A DNA stretch of 13,904 bases from JBGTNQ01 sp964646785 (GTDB lineage: Bacteria; Patescibacteriota; Minisyncoccia; Phycocordibacterales; Zambryskibacteraceae), in assembly GCA_964646785.1 (NCBI GenBank), contig CAZYGU010000023.1, forward strand, positions 1 to 13,904, given 5' to 3'. Positions 8,193 through 13,904 of the stretch are shown one piece after another. The position numbers and the translations under genes were made by a program. The notes under the pieces are model-generated. The model saw only the letters and a list, made by a program, of their open reading frames with translations, made no database searches and was not told the DNA's origin. The first letter of the stretch is position 1; each line of letters starts with the position of its first letter.

Positions 8193-9652
8193 TTACTTCT
8201 TATTCAAATAAAAAAGGGCAAGTGCTTGTACAGGTGATTGTGTTCAGTACTATTGCTGTTCTTCTTATTAGTGCCTTAATTGGGTGGGCATCGGTAAATA
8301 TTAAATCTGCACGGCAATCTGTTGATCGAGAACGAGCAATACAACTAGCGGAAGCAGGGATTGATTATTACCGCTGGCATTTAGCACATGCGCAATCTGA
8401 TTACAAAGATGGAACAGGTGCAGCTGGGCCTTATGTTCACACTGTAAAATATGATGATGGTACTGTTGCAGGGCAATTTAGTCTTTCTGTTTCTCCTCCT
8501 GCAACAGGAACAACGAAAGTAATTATTCAATCAACTGGTACCGCATCTTCAGCACCTACAATTTCAAGGAAAATTACTGTACAACTTGCGATTCCGTCAT
8601 TAGCAAAATATGCGGTAGTAGCGAATGATAATATGCGTTTTGGTGAAGGAACTGAGGTTTTTGGTCCAGTTCATGCAAATGGTGGAATACGGTTTGATGG
8701 CTTGGCACACAATATTATTTCAAGTGCACAAGCGACCTATGACGACCCTGATCATTCAGGTGGGTCAGAGTTTGGTGTTCATACACACGTTTCGGCTCCA
8801 CCAGGATCTGGTGTGGTTGATACTTTTCGTTCAGCTGAAGCTCCTCCAAATGCTGTACCAACTCGATCAGATGTATTTCAAGCCGGGAGACAATTTCCAG
8901 TTCCCGCTACTGATTTTGTGGGGTTAACGACAAATCTTGCTCAAATTAAAACAGATGCACAAGCTGCTGGAAAATATTATGCACCATCAGGTTCGCAGGG
9001 GTACCAAATTATTCTAAAAACAAACGACACATTTGATATATATCGTGTTACTTCTCAAGTAAGTCCAGGAAGCTCTTGTACTCAGACAACTACTGGATGG
9101 GGGACTTGGAGTATTAACAACAAAACATTTGTGGGAAATTATGCTATTCCGTCAAATGGTTTAATTTTTGTTGAAGATAATGTATGGGTTGAGGGTACAA
9201 TTAACACTGCCCGAGTAACAATAGCGGCGGGTAAGTTTCCTGACAATTCATCTACTCGTCCAGATATCATTGTAAATAATGATCTTATGTATACAAATTA
9301 TGATGGGAGTGATGTGATTGCCCTCATTGCACAAGGAGATATTTCTGTTGGGATGGTATCTGATACAAATATTCGTATTGATGCAGCATTAGTGGCCCAA
9401 AATGGACGTGTAGGACGCTTTTATTATCCTGGGGGTGGTGGCTCAAGTTGTTCTCCGTATAACACCCGAAGTTCTATTACTTTGTATGGTATGATCGCAA
9501 CGAATCTTCGATACGGATTTGCGTATACTGATGGTAATGGGTACCAGACACGAAATATCATCTACGATGCAAACCTACTCTATGGTCCACCACCAAGTTT
9601 TCCTCTTACTTCGAGTCAATATCAAACTATTTCTTGGGAAGAAACTCGGTAA
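8189..9652 (+). CDS. PilX/GspK-like membrane-anchored pilus accessory protein with beta-rich body
   Basis: A 487-residue protein. The N-terminus MITSYSNKKG is followed by a hydrophobic helix (QVLVQVIVFSTIAVLLISAL, 11-30) and the amphipathic RERAIQLAEAGIDYY (47-61), the pattern of PilX-type proteins. The expected cleavage is Gly10-Gln11, and position +5 is Gln15 instead of Glu. The body is rich in short beta turns (EVFGPVHANGGIRF at 156-169; GLIFVEDNVWVEGTI at 324-338; DIIVNNDLMYT at 359-369), suggesting a beta-helix as in DUF4900/PilX-type proteins. Cys297, Cys421 and few others occur. It ends NLLYGPPPSFPLTSS...ISWEETR. Overlapping the previous gene by 4 bases, it is the last gene of the prepilin operon; no terminator follows. 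Membership in the pilus machine is well supported; the exact role is inferred. Confidence 0.75.
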   Translation: MITSYSNKKGQVLVQVIVFSTIAVLLISALIGWASVNIKSARQSVDRERAIQLAEAGIDYYRWHLAHAQSDYKDGTGAAGPYVHTVKYDDGTVAGQFSLSVSPPATGTTKVIIQSTGTASSAPTISRKITVQLAIPSLAKYAVVANDNMRFGEGTEVFGPVHANGGIRFDGLAHNIISSAQATYDDPDHSGGSEFGVHTHVSAPPGSGVVDTFRSAEAPPNAVPTRSDVFQAGRQFPVPATDFVGLTTNLAQIKTDAQAAGKYYAPSGSQGYQIILKTNDTFDIYRVTSQVSPGSSCTQTTTGWGTWSINNKTFVGNYAIPSNGLIFVEDNVWVEGTINTARVTIAAGKFPDNSSTRPDIIVNNDLMYTNYDGSDVIALIAQGDISVGMVSDTNIRIDAALVAQNGRVGRFYYPGGGGSSCSPYNTRSSITLYGMIATNLRYGFAYTDGNGYQTRNIIYDANLLYGPPPSFPLTSSQYQTISWEETR

Positions 9653-9671
9653 TAACCACTCTATGTGGGCA

Positions 9672-9686
9672 TGATATAATTTCCGT
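9672..9686 (+). promoter_or_regulatory. Extended -10 promoter of tpiA-pgk, leaderless
   Basis: TGATATAAT at 9672-9680 is a perfect extended -10 (TGn + TATAAT). Six bases (TTCCGT) then separate it from the ATG at 9687, so the predicted start site is at or next to the A of the start codon. No -35 match is seen 17 bases upstream. Confidence 0.75.
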
Positions 9687-10448
9687 ATGTCAAAATATAT
9701 CGTTATTGGGAATTGGAAAATGAACCCAGAAACACTTGGGGAAGCGAAGCTGTTGTTTCGTAAGGTGGCAAATATTACTCAAAAATTAAAAAGAACTGAA
9801 GTAGTTGTATGCCCACCATTTCCGTATCTTTCAGTTTTACAATCTAAAAGTAAAAAGTTTTTTGTCGGTGCTCAGGATGTTCATAGTGAAAGTAATGGTG
9901 CATTTACTGGTCAAGTAAGCCCAACAATGCTAAAAAGTGTCGGTGTTACCTATGTCATTATTGGACATTCAGAAAGGCGTGCACTTGGAGAGACAGATGT
10001 ATTGGTGAATAGAAAGATAGAAGCAGCTTTGAAAGCACGCATGACTCCAATTGTATGTATTGGGGAAGCGGAGCATGATATTCATGGAAAATATCTTTCG
10101 TTTCTTACTGAACAGATTAAAAATTGCTTTGCAGGTTTATCGAGAGCAGATCTATCAAAGACGATTATTGCGTATGAGCCAATTTGGGCTATCGGAAAGA
10201 ATGCAAAAGGAGCAATGGACTCACGAATGCTTCATGAAACAGTTCTTTATATCCAAAAAATATTAAGTGAACAATATGGTAGAGCTGCAAGTCAAAAAGC
10301 ACGAATTATTTATGGGGGATCAGTTGATGAAAATAATGCTAAGGATCTTATTGAAAATGGAAATGTAATAGGATTCCTACCCGGAAGAGCAAGTCTCAGT
10401 GCTGAAACATTTGGAGCAATTGTACGTGCAGTTGATAGTAAAAAATAA
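9687..10448 (+). CDS. tpiA: Triosephosphate isomerase
   Basis: A 253-residue cytosolic enzyme interconverting dihydroxyacetone phosphate and glyceraldehyde 3-phosphate; full family length. Seen: GNWKMN (8-13, Asn9 and Lys11), catalytic His94 in IIGHSERR, catalytic Glu164 in AYEPIWAIG (162-170), and the phosphate-binding YGGSV (209-213). The mobile loop 6, normally AIGTGxxA, reads AIGKNAKGA here, so the Thr-Gly pair is replaced. The C-terminal phosphate loop is GFLPGRASL where GxLVGxASL is usual. All three catalytic residues are kept, so activity is likely. It has its own promoter and no Shine-Dalgarno, and is followed after 1 base by pgk. Confidence 0.97.
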   Translation: MSKYIVIGNWKMNPETLGEAKLLFRKVANITQKLKRTEVVVCPPFPYLSVLQSKSKKFFVGAQDVHSESNGAFTGQVSPTMLKSVGVTYVIIGHSERRALGETDVLVNRKIEAALKARMTPIVCIGEAEHDIHGKYLSFLTEQIKNCFAGLSRADLSKTIIAYEPIWAIGKNAKGAMDSRMLHETVLYIQKILSEQYGRAASQKARIIYGGSVDENNAKDLIENGNVIGFLPGRASLSAETFGAIVRAVDSKK

Positions 10449-10449
10449 T

Positions 10450-11559
10450 ATGCGCACCCTTCACGATTTACCTGATGTTTCTGGAAAAACGGTGTTTGTG
10501 CGTGTAGATTTTAATGTACCTATTGTGAATGGAAAGGTTGGGGATGACTTTCGTATTCAAAAATCATTTCAAACGATTGATTTTTTGAGAGAAAAGGGGG
10601 CTAACATTATTCTCGCAAGTCATATTGAAGGATCAAGTGATACACTCTATCCAGTATTTGAATTTTTGCAGGAAAAATACCCTTTGGTGTTTATTCGGGA
10701 GTATGAATCACTTGTTCCGGATCAGATGAAAGAAGCGCTTCTTGGTGGAAACATGGTGTTGCTCGAAAATCTTAGACAGTATCCAGGTGAAAAGGAAAAT
10801 AGCTCTGATTTCGCTGCTCATCTTGCAAGTTTTGCTGATTTATATGTGAACGAAGCATTTCCTGCTGCGCATAGGTTACACGCTTCGATTGTTGGTGTGC
10901 CAGTATGTATTCCTGGATTTGCTGGTTTTGTGTTTGAGGAAGAAGTTAAACATCTTTCTTCTGTACTTCACCCAAAACATCCGTTCGTTTTTATTCTTGG
11001 AGGTGCAAAATTTGAAACAAAACTCCCATTAGTAGAGAAATTTTTTGCTATGGCAGAGACTGTATTTATAGGAGGAGCTCTTGCAAATGACTTTTTAAAA
11101 GCGAAAGGGTTTGTTACTGGAAATTCCCTTGTATCTAAAGGTGACATTCATCTTGAACGTTTCTTAACAGAAAAATTAATTCTTCCAATCGATGTTTCTG
11201 TAAAAAATGCGCAAGGAACTATGATTAAAATGATTGAAGATGTTCTTCCAGATGATGTTATTTCTGATGTTGGCCCACAGTCAATTTCATTATTAACTCC
11301 AATTATTCAGCAAGCACAATGCATTTTATGGAATGGGCCACTTGGTAATTATGAACTTGGATTTAAGGAGGGGACACTTGGTCTAGCAAAAAGTATTGCA
11401 GAGAGTAGCGCTATATCAGTTGTGGGTGGAGGTGATACTGTAGCATCGATTTCTGAGCTCGGACTTAATGACTCTTTTACCTTTATTTCTACAGCAGGCG
11501 GTGCAATGCTTGATTTTCTTGCGAAGGAGACGCTGCCAGGAATTGTGGCACTTCAGTAA
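10450..11559 (+). CDS. pgk: Phosphoglycerate kinase (short, divergent)
   Basis: A 369-residue enzyme making ATP from 1,3-bisphosphoglycerate and ADP; most bacterial forms have about 390-400. Seen: VDFNVP (19-24), FRI (34-36), ENLRQYPGE (106-114), NEAFPAAHRLHAS (134-146), ILGGAKFETK (182-191), WNGPLGNYE (294-302), GGGDTV (326-331) and STAGGA (347-352). The usual SHLGRP substrate motif is ASHIEGSS (56-63), so its Arg is missing, although His58, Arg35, Arg109 and Arg142 remain. STAGGA replaces the usual STGGGA. The start at 10450 is chosen because it aligns with the family N-terminus; the frame extends 17 codons further upstream into tpiA. One base separates it from the tpiA stop, so the two are co-transcribed and probably coupled. 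Confidence 0.95.
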   Translation: MRTLHDLPDVSGKTVFVRVDFNVPIVNGKVGDDFRIQKSFQTIDFLREKGANIILASHIEGSSDTLYPVFEFLQEKYPLVFIREYESLVPDQMKEALLGGNMVLLENLRQYPGEKENSSDFAAHLASFADLYVNEAFPAAHRLHASIVGVPVCIPGFAGFVFEEEVKHLSSVLHPKHPFVFILGGAKFETKLPLVEKFFAMAETVFIGGALANDFLKAKGFVTGNSLVSKGDIHLERFLTEKLILPIDVSVKNAQGTMIKMIEDVLPDDVISDVGPQSISLLTPIIQQAQCILWNGPLGNYELGFKEGTLGLAKSIAESSAISVVGGGDTVASISELGLNDSFTFISTAGGAMLDFLAKETLPGIVALQ

Positions 11560-11576
11560 TTTTATAATAAACACTA

Positions 11577-11607
11577 CATGCCGCACGAATATATTCCGTG
11601 CGGCATG
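11577..11607. terminator. Hairpin between convergent pgk and the 63-residue membrane protein gene
   Basis: A perfect 11-bp GC-rich stem, CATGCCGCACG (11577-11587) with CGTGCGGCATG (11597-11607), and a 9-base loop. It sits 17 bases after the pgk stop and 3 bases beyond the end of the opposing gene. Neither side has a run of T directly after the stem, so it is not a textbook terminator; its placement suggests a shared bidirectional terminator or an RNA-end stabiliser. Confidence 0.55.
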
Positions 11608-11610
11608 GTA

Positions 11611-11802
11611 TTAATACTCAACCCTCCTCCTGATTCGCATGATTGCCCAAAAAAAAGGTGCAATCATGGTTGTTGTGATTAGTGTGAAGGTGAGTCCAAC
11701 AAGAACAGCAACCAAAAAAATGAGTGATGGTACAACAAGTCTTTGTCCGTCTCGGTCAAAGAGGTATTGATATTTTTGGGTCAGCCAACCCTCTTGTTTC
11801 AT
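11611..11802 (-). CDS. Small single-pass membrane protein, unknown function
   Basis: A 63-residue protein, not recognised. It has a polar N-terminus (MKQEGWLTQKYQYLFDRDGQ), one long hydrophobic segment (about 24-54, VPSLIFLVAVLVG through FFWAIM) and a basic tail RIRRRVEY. The hydrophobic part is long enough for one long or two short helices; the RIRRR tail suggests a cytoplasmic C-terminus. It is supported as a gene by a Shine-Dalgarno GAGGA (complement of 11810-11814) 7 bases before the ATG, the only clear one in the window, and by lying 76 bases downstream of the HIT gene on the same strand. An 8-T run falls inside the coding strand (11649-11656). Confidence 0.6.
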   Translation of the reverse strand: MKQEGWLTQKYQYLFDRDGQRLVVPSLIFLVAVLVGLTFTLITTTMIAPFFWAIMRIRRRVEY

Positions 11803-11878
11803 AGGAAAGTCCTCGTGTGAAGTTTTACCGAATACCTGCTTGTTTTTTTGGGTCCGATAACGAAGATACTCTTTTTCT

Positions 11879-12307
11879 TTATTTAGTCAATGAAATGGCA
11901 TCGCGGATTTTTCTTCCAACATCGTGTATTTGGTCAGGATATTCATATTGTTTTAAATCAAAATGCTTGAGTCCATCGTTGTAAAATCTTGGAATAATGT
12001 GGATATGTGAGTGAAAAATTACTTGCCCTGCAGCTTTTTCATTATTGATATGTATATTCATACCATCTGCATGAGTTGCATTTTTTACTGCAAGAGAAAC
12101 ATCTCTCACTTCTTGAAAAAGGGTACTAATGAGATCGTTTGGTAAAGAATATATATTTTCATAATGAGCCTTCGGTATAACAAGTGAATGCCCAATATTA
12201 TTGGGTTGAAGATCAACAATAGCGATTGTGTCCTTTGTTTCGTGGATAATTTCAGCAGGTATTTCTTTCGCAATAATCTTGCAGAATATGCAATCAGAGT
12301 TCGTCAT
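11879..12307 (-). CDS. HIT-family nucleotide hydrolase (HINT-like)
   Basis: A 142-residue cytosolic protein of the histidine triad superfamily, whose HINT branch hydrolyses purine nucleoside phosphoramidates. The triad is HSHIHII (99-105: His99, His101, His103). The N-terminal CIFC (Cys6, Cys9), with His48 and His99, matches the zinc site found in many HINT proteins. NNIGHSLVIPKAH (36-48) is also typical. The start at 12307 gives the family N-terminus TNSDCIFCKIIAKEIPAEI; the frame runs 76 codons further but only antisense to recJ. The gene is divergent from recJ with 23 bases between start codons and probably leaderless. Exact substrate is unknown. Confidence 0.93.
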   Translation of the reverse strand: MTNSDCIFCKIIAKEIPAEIIHETKDTIAIVDLQPNNIGHSLVIPKAHYENIYSLPNDLISTLFQEVRDVSLAVKNATHADGMNIHINNEKAAGQVIFHSHIHIIPRFYNDGLKHFDLKQYEYPDQIHDVGRKIRDAISLTK

Positions 12308-12330
12308 GACCCTATGATACAATGCTTCCC
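12308..12330. promoter_or_regulatory. Overlapping divergent promoters of the HIT gene and recJ
   Basis: The whole 23-base intergenic space holds both -10 boxes. Plus strand: TGATACAAT (12315-12323), an extended -10, then 7 bases to the recJ ATG at 12331. Minus strand: TATCAT (12319 down to 12314), then 6 bases to the HIT ATG at 12307. The boxes share bases 12318-12319. Each -35 region would lie inside the opposite gene. Both transcripts would be leaderless. Confidence 0.65.
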
Positions 12331-13904
12331 ATGCCTCGGAAAGCCTATACTGTATTTCCTGATATTCCTGAACAAACTCGAGTTGAACTTGCTTCATACC
12401 ATCCTTTATTGCAGCGGTTACTTCACTATCGTGGAGTTTCAACAGGCGTGCTAGCAGAAAAGTTTTTGAATCCTGATTTCGATCTTGATTTACATGATCC
12501 TTTTCTACTTCCAGATATGGAAAAGGCAGTTTCACGTATTCTTTTAGCGATTCGAAATGGAGAGAAAATTCTTATCTATAGTGACTATGATGCAGATGGT
12601 ATTCCAGGAGGTGTCATCATGCGTGAGTTTTTTGAAAAAATCGGACACACAAATATTCATAATTATATTCCACACCGACACGATGAAGGATATGGACTCC
12701 ACCTAGAGGCGGTTGAATCTTTTAAAGAAGAAGGAGTTAACCTTATTATTACTGTTGATTGCGGCATCGCTGACAGCAGTCAAGTTGCTCGAGCAATGGA
12801 ACTTGGCATGGACGTTATTATTACAGACCATCATGAGCCTGGTGAAGTTATACCGAAAGCTTTTGCAATTATTGATCCAAAACTTCTAGATTCACAATAT
12901 CCAGAGAGTATTCTTTGTGGTTCAGGAGTTGCTTTTAAACTTATTCAAGCAATTCTTTTGAAAGATCGGTTTGGAATGAAGGAAGGTCATGAGAAATGGT
13001 TTCTGGATCTTGTTGGTATAGCCACCCTTTCTGATATGGTACCGCTTGTAGGAGAAAACAGAGCGCTTGGACATTATGGATTAAAGGTGCTTCAAAAATC
13101 TCCACGCCCAGGACTTCAAAAAATATGGAAAAAATTAGGAGTTGATCAGCGCTTGGTTACTGAGGATGACATAGGATTCTCACTTGCTCCACGTATTAAC
13201 GCTGCGTCACGTATGGGGCACCCTCATGATGCATTTAAGTTACTAAAAACATATGATCACAGTGAGGCAGATGAGGCGGCAATCCAGCTTGAGAAAGTAA
13301 ATGACGAAAGAAAGGGTGCTGTCGCTGCACTTGTGAAGGATATTCGAAAACATATTAAAGAAAGAGAAACATTGGGTGCTTTACCCGATGTTCTAGTACT
13401 GGGTAACCCAGAGTGGAAACCTTCACTTCTTGGCCTTGCTGCCAATAGTATTCTTGATGATTTTAGTAAGCCAATCTTTTTGTGGGGGAGAAATGGAGAT
13501 TCTGTACTCAAAGGTTCCTGTCGTTCAGAAGGAATAACTGATGTTATGGAACTTATGCAAGCCACAGAGGGGGCGTTCACACAATTTGGTGGTCATACCA
13601 TGGCAGGAGGATTTGCGGTGAACCATGAAAATATTCATACACTCGAAGATAAGCTGAATCTTGCTTACAAGAGTTTATCGAAAGATACACATGATCAGAC
13701 AGTGTTTCTTGATGGTGAACTACAAGTAGGAGATGTTACATGGGATACCTACAGGCATATTGAGAAGTTAGCCCCATTTGGGGTGGGGAATCCAAAACCA
13801 GTATTTCGTATTGTGAATGCCCCTGTACTTGAAGTGAAACTCTTCGGAAAAGAAAAAAATCATGTTGAAGTCAGTTTTGATCGACAGGGTAAACCTCTTA
13901 AGGC
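12331..13904 (+). CDS. recJ: Single-stranded-DNA-specific exonuclease RecJ, 3' partial
   Basis: The first 524 residues of a 5'-3' single-strand DNA exonuclease of the DHH family, active in recombination and repair; it runs off the window edge, and the family length suggests only some tens of residues are missing. Motifs: DYDADG (85-90), VDCG (142-145), DHHEP (166-170), GSGVAFKL (197-204), SDMVPL (234-239), APRINAASRMG (286-296), then a DHHA1 region with GGHTMAGGF (420-428), followed by the start of the OB-fold domain (about 445 onward). In the DHHA1 entry motif EWKPSLLGLAA (361-371) a Lys stands where many RecJ proteins have His (WHxGVxG). The start is fixed by the -10 box 7 bases upstream and by the family N-terminus. 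It is divergent from the HIT gene. Confidence 0.95.
   Translation, partial: MPRKAYTVFPDIPEQTRVELASYHPLLQRLLHYRGVSTGVLAEKFLNPDFDLDLHDPFLLPDMEKAVSRILLAIRNGEKILIYSDYDADGIPGGVIMREFFEKIGHTNIHNYIPHRHDEGYGLHLEAVESFKEEGVNLIITVDCGIADSSQVARAMELGMDVIITDHHEPGEVIPKAFAIIDPKLLDSQYPESILCGSGVAFKLIQAILLKDRFGMKEGHEKWFLDLVGIATLSDMVPLVGENRALGHYGLKVLQKSPRPGLQKIWKKLGVDQRLVTEDDIGFSLAPRINAASRMGHPHDAFKLLKTYDHSEADEAAIQLEKVNDERKGAVAALVKDIRKHIKERETLGALPDVLVLGNPEWKPSLLGLAANSILDDFSKPIFLWGRNGDSVLKGSCRSEGITDVMELMQATEGAFTQFGGHTMAGGFAVNHENIHTLEDKLNLAYKSLSKDTHDQTVFLDGELQVGDVTWDTYRHIEKLAPFGVGNPKPVFRIVNAPVLEVKLFGKEKNHVEVSFDRQGKPLK

Noticed and set aside
10399..10449. 17-codon upstream extension of Pgk into tpiA
   Set aside because: The Pgk family start (RTLHDL..SGKTVFVRVDFNVP) fits the ATG at 10450, one base after the tpiA stop.
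11578..11682. 34-codon Cys-rich ORF on the plus strand (ATG at 11578), preceded by TATAAT at 11563-11568
   Set aside because: It contains the hairpin, is antisense to the 63-residue gene, has a -10 to ATG spacing of 9 rather than 6-7, and no support beyond being open. A small RNA from this site cannot be excluded.
12308..12535. N-terminal extension of the HIT protein up to 12535
   Set aside because: The added 76 residues are antisense to recJ codons and unlike HIT proteins; the ATG at 12307 fits the family start and the -10 box.

Overview
The window looks like a fragment of an AT-rich bacterial genome, most likely a Candidate Phyla Radiation (Patescibacteria) member of the Parcubacteria type. 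This rests on four things seen in the sequence. There is a pilB-pilC pair followed by very large, multi-domain prepilin-like proteins. A huge Cys/Thr/Ser-rich surface protein with FN3, CARDB and PKD-like modules sits beside them. The Tpi and Pgk enzymes carry unusual active-site loops. Ribosome-binding sites are almost absent, and several genes have a -10 box only 6-7 nt before the ATG. TGA is used as a real stop (8190-8192, in an ATGA overlap), so the UGA=Gly code of Gracilibacteria/Absconditabacteria does not apply. The taxonomic call is inference.

Layout. (1) 1-2579: the 3' part of a giant secreted or surface repeat protein. It is interrupted by a 100-N scaffold gap (1167-1266) inside a near-identical 213-residue FN3+CARDB repeat, and is closed by a strong hairpin terminator (2601-2633). 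(2) 2701-5693: pilB and pilC, the motor ATPase and inner-membrane platform of a type IV pilus-like machine. (3) 5746-9652: three tightly packed genes (2-nt spacing, then a 4-nt overlap) for prepilin-like proteins of 609, 204 and 487 residues, under their own promoter. No ordinary small major pilin is present, so this looks like a minor-pilin or pilus-tip operon. (4) 9687-11559: tpiA and pgk, two glycolytic genes 1 nt apart with their own extended -10 promoter. (5) 11611-12307, minus strand: a HIT-family hydrolase followed by a 63-residue membrane protein, converging on pgk around a hairpin at 11577-11607. (6) 12331-13904: recJ, running off the right edge, divergent from the HIT gene with only 23 bp between the two start codons.

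How the parts may work together. PilB and PilC would drive assembly of a thin pilus. The three prepilin-like proteins would make or prime its tip, with the 609-residue one carrying nested beta-sandwich domains suited to adhesion. The upstream surface protein could be a separate adhesin or a cell-wall-layer protein. The glycolysis, HIT and RecJ genes are housekeeping. The most notable themes are leaderless, Shine-Dalgarno-independent expression, the compact HIT/recJ divergent promoter, the chimeric tip prepilin with one domain inserted in another, and the collapsed tandem repeat whose missing length can be predicted from the sequence.

No tRNA, rRNA, CRISPR array, insertion sequence or replication origin was seen. 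No stretch over 300 bases lacks a gene.
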